Origin: CAIZLB01 sp039795875
Lineage (GTDB): Bacteria > Patescibacteriota > Minisyncoccia > Phycocordibacterales > CAIZLB01
Direction of reading: 5' to 3'
Assembly (NCBI GenBank): GCA_039795875.1
Contig: JBDKKY010000014.1
Span: forward strand, 1 to 21,704
DNA: 21,704 nucleotides
Both the position numbers and the translations under genes were made by a program. The notes beneath the pieces are model-generated. The model was given only the letters and a program-made list of their open reading frames with translations. It was not told the origin of the DNA and searched no databases. Positions within the stretch are counted from its first letter, which is position 1. Each line of letters opens with the position of its first letter. This document shows positions 1-7,679 of this stretch, one piece after another.

Positions 1-1381
1 TGGTTGTGCCTGATGATGTTGCAGTTGAACCATAACTTGTGGTGAGACCGTATTGGACTGTTGAGGTGGCAGCTTCATCTGTTGTCCAGGCGATGGAGGC
101 GGTGGTGGAGGCGGTTGAGGTGGCGCCGGCGGTGATGACTGGAGGTGTTGTGTCTCCGACTGATTCTGGCGCAGCATATGTGTTCAAACCATCAATACCG
201 GAAGTATACGATGCATTAAGCCAGTCAGCAGATCGGACTATATTTGATATTCGAACCTCGTCAATCTGACCATCAAAATATCCGTCTGGCGTAGCCTTAC
301 CATTGTTTCTACCAATCTCAGGTTTTTCTCCTGTCACTTCCATACCACAAGTAGGGTTAGCTGTTGTTGTGGCAGTGGTATCTATATATGCTGTACCTGT
401 AGCATTTCCATTCCAATACAATTTCATGTTTCCGTTGCCGGCATTCTTGTCCCAAACAGCACCAGCATAGAACCAACCTGTTGATGTTGCAGGAGCAACA
501 TTTGAAACCACTGCCCATGCATTTCCGTTACCCCCAAGAGATGTAGGACATTCGATTCTGAAAGCAAGCTTACTATTTTGAGCAGGTGCAGCTGCCTCTG
601 TACCAAGGAACAATCGCCATTCCCCCATAAAAGTGCCCGACTTATCTTTAGTGAAAAGATACTTACCGTTCGCATCCGCAGCGTATGTATCGGGATTGTA
701 ATATAACTCAACCGTTCCTGAAGCTAATGGGGCTGGCAAACTGGTACTACTATATTGAACATATTGAGTTGTCCCATTTAGATCAACACCTCCGCCAAAA
801 AATCCGGTTGATGTAGCGACTAGAGCGGTAGAAGTTGCATCTTTGTTATTTGCAGTGGAATCCTGCATTTGCGGAGCTGTGCCATTTGGGTTGTCACCCA
901 AATGCAAAACAGATACATAATTACTGTCCCACACCCCTGTGCCATTGGCTCCAGCCGACGCTCCTGAATTGCCGTAATACATGTAAATATAATCAGCATT
1001 CGAAGCCGAATCGATCTGAGGTACACGAACCCAGAGAGTCGATGTTCCTGTTGTACTCCATTGTTCGATCTCATAATCCAACACTGTGCTACCATCCGCA
1101 TCGACAAAACGAACATCGTTTCCATTACTTAGAAAATCGGCATAGTTTATTCTGGTTGAATTTAGTCCAACCATTATAGGAAAATTGGCCAAGGCGCCTC
1201 GGGAACCGTTAGCCAAAGTGATCTTCATTCTGTGTCCCCAGCTATTGTTCCACCACGCGTCGGCATGTGCGATCTGTGTCGGAGTCTGTTGGACCAGGGC
1301 TGTGATTCCAAATACCATCACAATAACAATACACAAAGCTATAAGCTTTTTTGTGCCACGTAAAATAAAGTTTGACCTCAT
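1..1381 (-). CDS. Secreted DUF2341 / LamG-like (concanavalin A-like) / Fn3-like surface protein, 3' end beyond window
   Basis: An open frame of 460 codons runs from the ATG at 1381 off the left edge, so the C-terminus is missing. Residues 1-41 are a signal peptide: a basic start, a hydrophobic stretch (ALCIVIVMVFGITAL) and an A-H-A cleavage site before DAWWNNSW. The WWNNSW start followed by an FPIMVGL strand and a YIYMYYGN strand is typical of DUF2341 (about 42-140). A LamG-like jellyroll follows (about 150-375; motifs FFGGGVDLNG, YFDGQIDEVRISN). After DTTPP begins a Thr/Ser/Ala-rich Fn3-like module (about 395-460, IAWTTDEAATSTVQYG). Such proteins are exported and thought to bind glycans or mediate attachment; the ligand cannot be told. 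The gene lies 47 nt after map on the same strand but has its own promoter-like sequence. Domain identity is confident; function is inference. Confidence 0.85.
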   Translation of the reverse strand, partial: MRSNFILRGTKKLIALCIVIVMVFGITALVQQTPTQIAHADAWWNNSWGHRMKITLANGSRGALANFPIMVGLNSTRINYADFLSNGNDVRFVDADGSTVLDYEIEQWSTTGTSTLWVRVPQIDSASNADYIYMYYGNSGASAGANGTGVWDSNYVSVLHLGDNPNGTAPQMQDSTANNKDATSTALVATSTGFFGGGVDLNGTTQYVQYSSTSLPAPLASGTVELYYNPDTYAADANGKYLFTKDKSGTFMGEWRLFLGTEAAAPAQNSKLAFRIECPTSLGGNGNAWAVVSNVAPATSTGWFYAGAVWDKNAGNGNMKLYWNGNATGTAYIDTTATTTANPTCGMEVTGEKPEIGRNNGKATPDGYFDGQIDEVRISNIVRSADWLNASYTSGIDGLNTYAAPESVGDTTPPVITAGATSTASTTASIAWTTDEAATSTVQYGLTTSYGSTATSSGTT

Positions 1382-1387
1382 GGAGAT

Positions 1388-1415
1388 ATTTTACCACACA
1401 TATCGTGCAGCCCAA
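1388..1415 (-). promoter_or_regulatory. Promoter of the DUF2341 gene, predicted leaderless
   Basis: On the minus strand TTGGGC (1410-1415) is followed after 16 nt by TAAAAT (1388-1393), preceded by TGG, giving an extended -10. The -10 ends 6 nt before the ATG, so transcription should start at or next to the start codon. No Shine-Dalgarno sequence fits in that space. Confidence 0.5.
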
Positions 1416-1428
1416 CATTTATGAAGTC

Positions 1429-2217
1429 CTATTGTGTAAGTATTTCTGCCCCATCTTTAGTCACAACTACAGTATGCTCAACATGTACGCTCAAGCCTTT
1501 ATCGGCCGTAACATATGTGTATCCATCTCTAAGTAGTTTTATGTGCGGTTTTTTTTCAGTTAGAATTGGTTCGATCGCTACAACCATACCCTCACGCATG
1601 ATGACACCCTCTCCTTTTTTACCAAAATTCGGCATGAAAGGATCTTCGTGTACACTGTGGCCGATACCGTGTCCACCAAGTTCCATTGGTATAGAAAATC
1701 TACGACCTTCTTTAGCATGTCGATTCACCACAGCCTCGATAGCATGTCCGACAGTACCAGTTCGTACTCCTGGCTTTAAAGTATCTATAGCGGCCTGTAG
1801 GGCCTCAGAGGCCACCTGTATCATGGCAGCGCCTGTTGTATTGGCCTCATCTCCTCCTATAACTAGGGTAACCGCACTGTCCGTGAACATATCCTTGTAT
1901 AAAAGTCCCATATCCAAAACGGCCACATCCCCTCTTTTGAGAATCTTAGGGTTTTGATTTGGTATACCATGCACCACTTCTTCATTTATAGATATACATA
2001 TAGAAGCAGGAAACGGCTTACTCGACCCTTGTGGTGTATAATTTAAGAAAGCAGGCTTCGCGTCCGCAGCAACACACAAGTCGAAAGCCATTTTATTTAG
2101 GTCAGTAGTTGATACTCCTTCTACGGCGGCTTTTTTTAATGTATTCAAAATATTAGCCAAGATTTTTCCACCCTCCCGGAGAATCGCGATTTCTGCTGTT
2201 GTATATATCTGTATCAT
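1429..2217 (-). CDS. map: Type I methionine aminopeptidase
   Basis: A 262-aa cytosolic metalloprotease that removes the initiator methionine from nascent proteins. All five metal ligands of the family are visible: D102 (VLDMG), D113 (FTDSA), H183 (GGHGIGH), E216 (AIEPI) and E247 (HVEHT). H83 in NEEVVHG matches the conserved substrate-site histidine. The length is typical of the short bacterial type I form without an N-terminal extension. The gene starts 15 nt after adk. The ATG is preceded by GGAG two nucleotides upstream, one of only two obvious Shine-Dalgarno matches in this operon. The order secY-adk-map is the usual one in the spc operon of many bacteria. The genes that often follow (infA, rpmJ, rpsM, rpsK) are not here; a surface-protein gene follows instead. 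Confidence 0.97.
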   Translation of the reverse strand: MIQIYTTAEIAILREGGKILANILNTLKKAAVEGVSTTDLNKMAFDLCVAADAKPAFLNYTPQGSSKPFPASICISINEEVVHGIPNQNPKILKRGDVAVLDMGLLYKDMFTDSAVTLVIGGDEANTTGAAMIQVASEALQAAIDTLKPGVRTGTVGHAIEAVVNRHAKEGRRFSIPMELGGHGIGHSVHEDPFMPNFGKKGEGVIMREGMVVAIEPILTEKKPHIKLLRDGYTYVTADKGLSVHVEHTVVVTKDGAEILTQ

Positions 2218-2232
2218 TTCTCCAGAAAGATT

Positions 2233-2805
2233 TTATAATTTACTAATAATTTCTTGGTGCACGTCTGCTACACTTTGTTCACCATTTATGGTTATGAATT
2301 CATATTGCGGATTTTTCTTAAAATATTCTAACACTGGAACAACCTGCTCATGAAACCACTTCGTTTTGATAGCTGTATCTTTGTCATCGGCACGACCTCG
2401 CTTCATAAGCTTATCGAGTGTCCATTCTGGGCTAACATCAATGTACAGTATCTTAATTTTCTTAATCTGATAAAAATCAAACATCTCCGTCAATGCTACA
2501 GCTTCTTGCGGTAAACGAGCAACACCGTCGAAAATAAGATTCTCAACACCTGTGTATTGATTCATAAACATATTGGCCAAAAATCCTGTTACTAAGAAAT
2601 CTGGTGCTAACTCACCTCTTGTATACGCATCTTTATATAGTCTACCTGTGAGATTCTCTGAAGCAATCACACTGCGAAAATATGCTCCCGTACCAACATA
2701 CAAAGTTTTTCCTGATAAATTCTTTTGCAATAATTCAGCCTGGGTTCCCTTACCGCAGCCGGAACGACCAACAAAGATAATGACCTGCTGTTCTTGAGTA
2801 TTCAT
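2233..2805 (-). CDS. adk: Adenylate kinase-type nucleoside monophosphate kinase (short form)
   Basis: A 190-aa cytosolic P-loop kinase, expected to convert AMP + ATP to 2 ADP. Walker A is GRSGCGKG (13-20). The short LID carries RGRADD (136-141) and PVLEYF follows, as in short adenylate kinases without a zinc-type LID. The NMP-binding motif normally DGFPR reads DGVAR (93-97), keeping Asp and Arg but not Phe-Pro, so the exact NMP specificity is less certain. I chose the ATG at 2805 (MNTQEQQ) over the one at 2814: a perfect TGATATAAT lies at 2813-2821, overlaps the upstream ATG, and would start transcription at about 2805. There is no Shine-Dalgarno sequence at either start. It lies between secY (41 nt gap) and map (15 nt gap). 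Confidence 0.85.
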   Translation of the reverse strand: MNTQEQQVIIFVGRSGCGKGTQAELLQKNLSGKTLYVGTGAYFRSVIASENLTGRLYKDAYTRGELAPDFLVTGFLANMFMNQYTGVENLIFDGVARLPQEAVALTEMFDFYQIKKIKILYIDVSPEWTLDKLMKRGRADDKDTAIKTKWFHEQVVPVLEYFKKNPQYEFITINGEQSVADVHQEIISKL

Positions 2806-2812
2806 GAAGTCC

Positions 2813-2821
2813 ATTATATCA
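2813..2821 (-). promoter_or_regulatory. Extended -10 promoter element for adk-map, predicted leaderless
   Basis: The minus strand reads TGA-TATAAT, a perfect TGn extended -10, 7 nt before the ATG at 2805. No convincing -35 is seen: that position falls in or beside the GC hairpin at 2824-2837. It would let adk and map be transcribed independently of secY. Confidence 0.5.
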
Positions 2822-2823
2822 CG

Positions 2824-2837
2824 GCGCCTGCCGGCGC
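2824..2837. repeat. GC-rich hairpin between secY and adk
   Basis: GCGCC-TGCC-GGCGC, a 5-bp stem with a 4-nt loop, lies 10 nt past the secY stop codon. No T-run follows on the minus strand, so it is not a canonical intrinsic terminator. It could pause polymerase or stabilise the mRNA end. A similar sequence (GCCTCCGGCGC) lies after ruvA at 15813-15823. Confidence 0.4.
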
Positions 2838-2846
2838 AGTAGGTGA

Positions 2847-4124
2847 CTAATACTGTCGCATACCGATCTGTGCATCGATCTTCTTGATGATTTCGATCAC
2901 TGTGGCCACTACGATAAGAATTCCAGTTCCACCAATCTTGATAGATCCGATACCTGTCAACCCTTGAATAATAGATGGCAATACGGCAATGATACCAAGG
3001 AATAGAGCTCCGATCAGAGTTGTTCGAGTCACAATCTTGGCCAAATGGTTCATTGTTTGCTCACCTGGTCGAATACCTGGTAAGAAAGCGCCCTGTTTTT
3101 GTAGGTTCTCGGAGATCTGTTTTGGATCAAACGTGATGGCTGTATAGAAGTATGTGAATACAAATACCAAGAAGAAGTACAGGATTCCGTATACCCAGGC
3201 GTCTGCTAGCCATTTTACAACAAATGCACCCGTCGTATGTACCCATGCTACAGCTGAGTTTGCCATGATATTACCTATAAATGTAGGAAGCATCAGAATG
3301 GTAAGAGCAAAGATGATAGGCATCACTCCAGCTTGGTTAAGTCGGATGGGAATATATGTTTTTGATGAACCAGAAACACCTTGCGTCGCCAAAGATCGTG
3401 CTTGCCGGGCGTATGTTACTTCGATAGGTCGCTCAGCTTCAGTGATGTACACTATGGCAGCGATTGCCAAAATGATAACCACAACAATAGCAATCAATGT
3501 TGGGGCCTGTGTAGCATCAAACGTAGAATAGATTCGAGACAAGTTTTGAGGCAGAGCTGCGATAATACCAGTCGCAATAATCAATGAGATACCATTACCA
3601 ATACCATATTCTGAAAGTCTCTCACCCAACCACATCAAGAATACTGATGAGGCAACTACGATAATAGCGATCTGAACGAAACCAAACGCGCTCAGCGCAC
3701 CAAACACTTGTGGAGATTGTCGTGAGATCAGAGTTACCAAAGCAAATGTTTGAACCAAGGCTAGAGGCACACTCAACAAACGACTGTATTGTGACAATTT
3801 CTGCCGTCCAGCAGCCCCTTCTTCTTGTTGCAATTCTTTCATCTTTGGGAACACCATGGTCAACAATTGGATCACAATAGAAGCTGTGATGTATGGCCCA
3901 ACTCCAAGCATCAAGATAGATAGGCTTGAAAGTCCTCCTCCAGAAAACAGGTTAAGAACTTGAAAGAAACCATTGTCTCCAAGATATGATTGTAGAGCGA
4001 CTGTGTTTACTCCAGGAACTGGAATAGTCGACAGGACTCTAAATATAGCAAGAATACCGAGGCAAAAGAGGACTCGGTTTCTTAGTGTTTTTTCAGTAAA
4101 TAAAAATTTGAGTTTAGATAGCAT
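2847..4124 (-). CDS. secY: Preprotein translocase subunit SecY
   Basis: A 425-aa inner-membrane protein, the channel-forming subunit of SecYEG that exports unfolded proteins and inserts membrane proteins. About ten hydrophobic segments are visible. The N-terminal plug region (FQVLNLFSGGGLSSLSILML) sits after TM1 near residues 55-75. The cytosolic loop with the conserved GNGISL stretch is present, and the protein ends shortly after TM10 with KKIDAQIGMRQY. The length is normal. The start overlaps the end of rplO by 11 nt and has a perfect AGGAGG 8 nt upstream, inside rplO. This is the clearest Shine-Dalgarno site in the window and suggests re-initiation coupled to rplO. It exports the neighbouring signal-peptide protein among many clients. 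Confidence 0.98.
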   Translation of the reverse strand: MLSKLKFLFTEKTLRNRVLFCLGILAIFRVLSTIPVPGVNTVALQSYLGDNGFFQVLNLFSGGGLSSLSILMLGVGPYITASIVIQLLTMVFPKMKELQQEEGAAGRQKLSQYSRLLSVPLALVQTFALVTLISRQSPQVFGALSAFGFVQIAIIVVASSVFLMWLGERLSEYGIGNGISLIIATGIIAALPQNLSRIYSTFDATQAPTLIAIVVVIILAIAAIVYITEAERPIEVTYARQARSLATQGVSGSSKTYIPIRLNQAGVMPIIFALTILMLPTFIGNIMANSAVAWVHTTGAFVVKWLADAWVYGILYFFLVFVFTYFYTAITFDPKQISENLQKQGAFLPGIRPGEQTMNHLAKIVTRTTLIGALFLGIIAVLPSIIQGLTGIGSIKIGGTGILIVVATVIEIIKKIDAQIGMRQY

Positions 4125-4557
4125 ATACTTTTCCTCCTGCCTTTTCGATCTTCTCTACAGCAGATGCAGAAACTGCTACTTTTTTAAATGTTAATGCCTG
4201 TGTAAGTTCTCCATTTCCCAAGACTTTGATTGATGGAACTTTACCTTTGAACAACTCAACAAGCTTCATATCCACAAATACTTTAGGAGTCATGATAGTT
4301 CCTGCTGGGACACTGGCAAGATCTACCAGATTGACAATAGCAGGCTTAATCTCAAAAGACTGGAAAATGTTTTTTCCTCGTCCTCGTAGTTTTGGAATCT
4401 TCTTGATCACTTCTCGGATCTCAGGTCGCATTTTTCGACCAGCTCGAGACGCCTGGCCTTTTTGACCACGTCCAGAAGTCTTACCACGTTTACTACCGCG
4501 GCCTACTTGTTGTTTAACTTTTCTTTTTGTATTTCGTTTAAGTGTATGTAATTGCAT
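4114..4557 (-). CDS. rplO: 50S ribosomal protein L15
   Basis: A 147-aa large-subunit protein that binds 23S rRNA late in assembly. The N-terminus is the typical extended Gly/Arg/Lys-rich tail (VGRGSKRGKTSGRGQKGQ, with the usual GRG/SGRG repeats). The globular end has the usual GELT...FKKVAVSASAVEKIEKAGG pattern near residues 110-143. It starts 7 nt after rpsE and overlaps secY by 11 nt. The upstream gene in many bacteria would be rpmD (L30), which is absent here. The start is AAAATATATG with no Shine-Dalgarno sequence. Confidence 0.97.
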   Translation of the reverse strand: MQLHTLKRNTKRKVKQQVGRGSKRGKTSGRGQKGQASRAGRKMRPEIREVIKKIPKLRGRGKNIFQSFEIKPAIVNLVDLASVPAGTIMTPKVFVDMKLVELFKGKVPSIKVLGNGELTQALTFKKVAVSASAVEKIEKAGGKVYAI

Positions 4558-4564
4558 ATATTTT

Positions 4565-5245
4565 CTATAAATGTTTAACCTTTCTCTTTGAATTCAACAT
4601 ACCTAGAGCTGTGATAGCTGCTTGGGCGTTGTTCATTTTGTTCTTTGAGCCTGATCGTAGTTTACCGATCACGTCTTTGATACCAGCGATCTCCAGAACG
4701 TCACGAACAGCTGATCCGGCCACTACTCCCTTTCCGGGTGCGGGTCGAATCTCTACTCGGGCTGAAGAATACTTAGCTGATACTTCGTGTGGAATAAGAC
4801 CGTCTTTTGTTAGAGGAACTCGGATAAGATTTTTCTTGGCCTTTCGGTATGCTTTATCAACTGCAGCGGCAGTATCAAGACCTTTTCCTGTTCCAAATCC
4901 TACTCGTCCTTTTCGATCACCAGCGATGACAGCTACCGCAAAACTGAATTTTCGTCCTCCTGAAGTAACACGAGTCACCCGTCGGATATCTACGATCTTT
5001 TGATCAAACTCTGGTTTTGGTTTTGGCTCTCGTTTTGGACCTCGTCGATCCCCTCGATCTTGTCGTGGGTTTTTCTTGAAGACTCGATCTCCTCTTGGAG
5101 CATATCCACCTTGAGCACCTGATGGTGCAGCAGCGACAGCTACAGGGGCAGCAACATCTGTTGCAGCCTCAACAACCTCGGCCTCTGGGGCCACGGTCTC
5201 CTCTACTGGTGTTTGAATATCGTTTTGTTCGTCGTGTTGTGTCAT
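4565..5245 (-). CDS. rpsE: 30S ribosomal protein S5 with long N-terminal extension
   Basis: A 226-aa small-subunit protein at the mRNA entry side, contributing to decoding fidelity. The conserved part begins near residue 80: an S5 double-stranded-RNA-binding domain (RVTSGGRKFSFAVAVIAGD, GFGTGK) and the C-terminal domain (RPAPGKGVVAGSAVRDVLE). The first 75 or so residues are extra compared with E. coli S5 (167 aa): an acidic Ala/Val/Pro/Glu-rich part followed by a basic Arg/Lys/Pro/Gly part. Such low-complexity tails probably lie on the ribosome surface; their role is unknown. The start has no Shine-Dalgarno sequence. TATAAT occurs 4 nt upstream (5250-5255), which is probably too close to the ATG to act as its promoter. 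Confidence 0.96.
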   Translation of the reverse strand: MTQHDEQNDIQTPVEETVAPEAEVVEAATDVAAPVAVAAAPSGAQGGYAPRGDRVFKKNPRQDRGDRRGPKREPKPKPEFDQKIVDIRRVTRVTSGGRKFSFAVAVIAGDRKGRVGFGTGKGLDTAAAVDKAYRKAKKNLIRVPLTKDGLIPHEVSAKYSSARVEIRPAPGKGVVAGSAVRDVLEIAGIKDVIGKLRSGSKNKMNNAQAAITALGMLNSKRKVKHL

Positions 5246-5277
5246 GTTGATTATAGTTATGTATACTATGTAATTGA

Positions 5278-5619
5278 TTAAAATTCTAGTCCGGCTTCTC
5301 GGGCGGCATCAGCTACTGCAAGCACTCGTCCGGTAAAGATGTATCCATTTCTATCAAACACCACCTTCTTAATTTTCTTAGCCTTCGCTCGTTCTGCTAT
5401 CAGTTGACCAACTTTGATAGCTGCCTCCATTTTCTTTACTTTCATATCAGCAGAATTGGCCTCAGCCAATGTCACAGCAGCAACATCGTCAATTAGTTGA
5501 GCGTAGATGAACTTATTTGATTTGAACACAGTTAGACGTGGTCGATCCGCTGTTCCTGATACTTTAGATCGGATTCGCGCTTTGATTCTGTCTCTGTTTG
5601 ATAGATATACTCTTTTCAT
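5278..5619 (-). CDS. rplR: 50S ribosomal protein L18
   Basis: A 113-aa protein that, with L5 and L25, binds 5S rRNA and anchors it in the central protuberance. Seen: the basic N-terminus (RDRIKARIRSKVSGT), the PRLTVFKSNKFIYAQLIDD segment, and the C-terminal FDRNGYIFTGRVLAVADAAREAGLEF, which matches the family ending in sequence and length. It starts 33 nt after rplF and ends 32 nt before rpsE. The ATG is preceded by AAAAACAT with no Shine-Dalgarno sequence. Confidence 0.97.
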   Translation of the reverse strand: MKRVYLSNRDRIKARIRSKVSGTADRPRLTVFKSNKFIYAQLIDDVAAVTLAEANSADMKVKKMEAAIKVGQLIAERAKAKKIKKVVFDRNGYIFTGRVLAVADAAREAGLEF

Positions 5620-5652
5620 ATGTTTTTAAATTATATTTGTGAATTGCTATGA

Positions 5653-6186
5653 TTATGCTGCTTTCTTACCTTGTTTTCGAGTAATCACCTCGCCCTCATA
5701 TCGGAAACCTTTTCCTTTATATGGTTCTGGTTTTTTCAGAGCTCGGATCTCGGCAGTAAAGGCCCCAACAAGATCTTTATCGACACTTGTGAATGTAAAC
5801 GTTCCTTTCTCAGAAGTTACAGTTACACCGGCTGGTATGGCCACTTTCACTGGATGTGAAAATCCAAGAGCTAGGTTCAACGTTGTTCCTTGTACGTCTC
5901 CTTTATATCCAACTCCTTCAAGGATGAGCTTTTTTGTGTATGGAGTGTTTACACCAACGATCATATTTTTCACATGCGCGGCATATGTTCCCCATAGTGA
6001 CCGGCCGAACGATGTATTTTCTTTATTCACAAAAGAGATCTCTGAGCCATTAATAATAATTTCCACGATCGACTTAAAAACTTTTTTAAGTTCCCCTTTT
6101 GGCCCCTTAACAGTCAACACGCCGTTATCAAACGTAACGGTTGTCCCTGTAGGTATTTGTATGATTTGTTTTCCAATTCTTGACAT
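5653..6186 (-). CDS. rplF: 50S ribosomal protein L6
   Basis: A 177-aa protein located near the factor-binding site at the base of the L7/L12 stalk, made of two similar alpha/beta domains. The N-terminus (MSRIGKQIIQIPTGTTV) and the C-terminal signature (RALKKPEPYKGKGFRYEGE, ending in RKQGKKAA) are diagnostic. The length is normal. It lies 30 nt after rpsH in spc-operon order. The start is AAATATATG with no Shine-Dalgarno sequence. Confidence 0.97.
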   Translation of the reverse strand: MSRIGKQIIQIPTGTTVTFDNGVLTVKGPKGELKKVFKSIVEIIINGSEISFVNKENTSFGRSLWGTYAAHVKNMIVGVNTPYTKKLILEGVGYKGDVQGTTLNLALGFSHPVKVAIPAGVTVTSEKGTFTFTSVDKDLVGAFTAEIRALKKPEPYKGKGFRYEGEVITRKQGKKAA

Positions 6187-6216
6187 ATATTTTTTGTTAA
6201 ATTTGTACAGTAATGA

Positions 6217-6609
6217 TTACCAGATTTTAAATAAGAACTCTCCGCCGACCTTTTCCTTTCGCACTTCTGAGTCAGACAGAACTCCTTTTGGTGTACTGAT
6301 CAATAGCGCACCATATCCACTCTTGACTTGATGAGCCTCTTTGTATGACCCATACACTCGTCGTGAAAATTTTGAAAGCTGTTGTACTCCAGAGATTTTA
6401 GGCTTTCCAGCTTCATCATAAGCAAGCTCGACTTCCAGGTGGTGAATTGGACCAGTTCCTAGTACCTTCACTTTTCCAACAAAACCTAGAGCCGATAGCT
6501 TTTCTAACACCGCTTGTCGAAACTTCGAAAAACCAAAGACTGTAGTCTCTTTTCCAGCAATATTTGCTGTTTTTAGGTTATTGATTATTTGTGATATTCC
6601 GTGATTCAT
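6217..6609 (-). CDS. rpsH: 30S ribosomal protein S8
   Basis: A 130-aa primary 16S rRNA-binding protein of the central domain; in E. coli it also represses the spc operon by binding the rplE leader. Seen: the N-terminal helix-strand part with FRQAVLEKLSALGFVG, then ISGVQQLSKFSRRVYGSYKE, and the C-terminal GALLISTPKGVLSDSEVRKEKVGGEFLFKIW, which contains the conserved ISTPKGV...A/E-R pattern. I see no obvious copy of its rRNA target in the nearby intergenic regions, so autogenous control is not shown here. It starts 43 nt after rpsN. Confidence 0.97.
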   Translation of the reverse strand: MNHGISQIINNLKTANIAGKETTVFGFSKFRQAVLEKLSALGFVGKVKVLGTGPIHHLEVELAYDEAGKPKISGVQQLSKFSRRVYGSYKEAHQVKSGYGALLISTPKGVLSDSEVRKEKVGGEFLFKIW

Positions 6610-6652
6610 AAATTTTTCTTAATATACTTTTATAGTGGTTATTGCTTGATGA

Positions 6653-6838
6653 TTACCATGATGATTTTTTAATACCTGGGATCAAACCTTCATTAGCAGC
6701 TTCTCGGAAGCAGATTCGACACATATCGAAGTCTCGCATATACCCTCTCTTTCGGCCACATCTAAAGCATCGTCGAACAACACGGCTCTTGAACTTTGGT
6801 TTCTTCTTTGATCTTTCAATTACTGATTTTTTTGCCAT
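6653..6838 (-). CDS. rpsN: 30S ribosomal protein S14, zinc-binding (type Z)
   Basis: A 61-aa protein of the 30S head. The zinc knuckle is intact: C24-x2-C27 and C40-x2-C43, followed by the FREAANEGLIPGIKKSSW end typical of type Z S14. The short length fits this zinc form rather than the 100-aa zinc-free form. It lies between rplE (28 nt) and rpsH (43 nt). Arginine codons here are 6 CGA, 3 AGA and 1 CGT, a clear example of the CGA preference in this operon. Confidence 0.97.
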   Translation of the reverse strand: MAKKSVIERSKKKPKFKSRVVRRCFRCGRKRGYMRDFDMCRICFREAANEGLIPGIKKSSW

Positions 6839-6866
6839 AAATTATTATTTAGTCTTTATATATATT

Positions 6867-7415
6867 TTATTTTTTAAATAGAAAACCAAGAGTATCAAGG
6901 AGGGCCTTAGTTTCTTCTTTGTTTTTACTTGAAGTTACAATTGTTGCCCCTAGACTGAAAACATCTTGCACGTTTTCGTCAGCTGTTTCTGGAAATACAG
7001 TATTTTCTTTGATTCCGAGTGAGAAGTTACCCATGCCATCAAGACCAGTTGCAGAGATACCTCGAAAGTCTTTTGTTCGAGGGAAAGCAATATTAACTAG
7101 CTTGTCGATAAACGCCCACATTTTTTCACCTCGCAAAGTAACTTTATAGCCTGACGGATCACCCGCTCGCAATTTGAAGGTAGCAATAGACTTCTTGGCC
7201 TCCGTTGTCATTGGTCGTTGACCAGTGATTTTAGCCATTCGATCAAGAATCAAATCTTTCTTCTTAGCGTCTTTGATTGAGCCGATAGTTGTAGTCACAA
7301 CCACTTTCTCAATTCGAGGGGCTTGAAGCTTATTTTTATAACCAAAATCCTTCTTCATGTTGTCGAAGGCTGCTTTTGCTTTTTCTTTAACTGTTGCGTG
7401 TGATTTTTTTGTCAT
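6867..7415 (-). CDS. rplE: 50S ribosomal protein L5
   Basis: A 182-aa 5S rRNA-binding protein of the central protuberance that contacts the P-site tRNA elbow and S13. Diagnostic stretches are LQAPRIEKVVVTTTIG, the TGQRPMTTEAKKSIATFKLR segment, and FPRTKDFRGISATGLDGMGN with FSLGIKE. The last part (GATIVTSSKNKEETKALLDTLGF) is the usual C-terminal helix. It starts 4 nt after the rplX stop codon, so the two are probably translationally coupled, although the start (AAATATATG) has no Shine-Dalgarno sequence. Confidence 0.97.
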   Translation of the reverse strand: MTKKSHATVKEKAKAAFDNMKKDFGYKNKLQAPRIEKVVVTTTIGSIKDAKKKDLILDRMAKITGQRPMTTEAKKSIATFKLRAGDPSGYKVTLRGEKMWAFIDKLVNIAFPRTKDFRGISATGLDGMGNFSLGIKENTVFPETADENVQDVFSLGATIVTSSKNKEETKALLDTLGFLFKK

Positions 7416-7419
7416 ATAT

Positions 7420-7632
7420 TTATTTGATTGCTGCTACGTTTGAAATATGAATAGGTGTAGCCAATTCGATGATCTCACCCTTCTTTGAAGCGGTTTTTTT
7501 AACATGAGATTTTTTCACGTTAATACCCTCTACGATGAGTTTATTTATCAACGGCAAAACTTTGACGACGGTTCCTGTTTTTCCTTTGTCGTCTCCGCAT
7601 AGTATCTTTACTGTTTGTCCTTTTTTGATCAT
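7420..7632 (-). CDS. rplX: 50S ribosomal protein L24 (short form)
   Basis: A 70-aa assembly-initiator protein that binds the 5' region of 23S rRNA near the exit tunnel. The KOW motif is clear in residues 2-28 (KKGQTVKILCGDDKGKTGTV), followed by VEGINVKKSHVKK and a compact end TPIHISNVAAI. It is shorter than E. coli L24 (104 aa), having lost most of the C-terminal part; the KOW core is complete. It follows rplN after 47 nt and precedes rplE by 4 nt. Confidence 0.95.
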   Translation of the reverse strand: MIKKGQTVKILCGDDKGKTGTVVKVLPLINKLIVEGINVKKSHVKKTASKKGEIIELATPIHISNVAAIK

Positions 7633-7679
7633 ATATTTATTTAAGACTTATACGTTTCTATATTTATAATGGATATTGG

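Noticed and set aside
60..125. Possible repeat or CRISPR-like array (GGNGGN pattern)
   Set aside because: It encodes the Ser/Thr/Ala-rich linker of the surface protein (ATSTASTTASIAW); there are no regular spacers.
5246..5260. TATAAT 4 nt before the rpsE ATG as a leaderless promoter
   Set aside because: The spacing is shorter than the 6-8 nt seen elsewhere, there is no -35, and such hexamers are expected by chance in this AT-rich gap.
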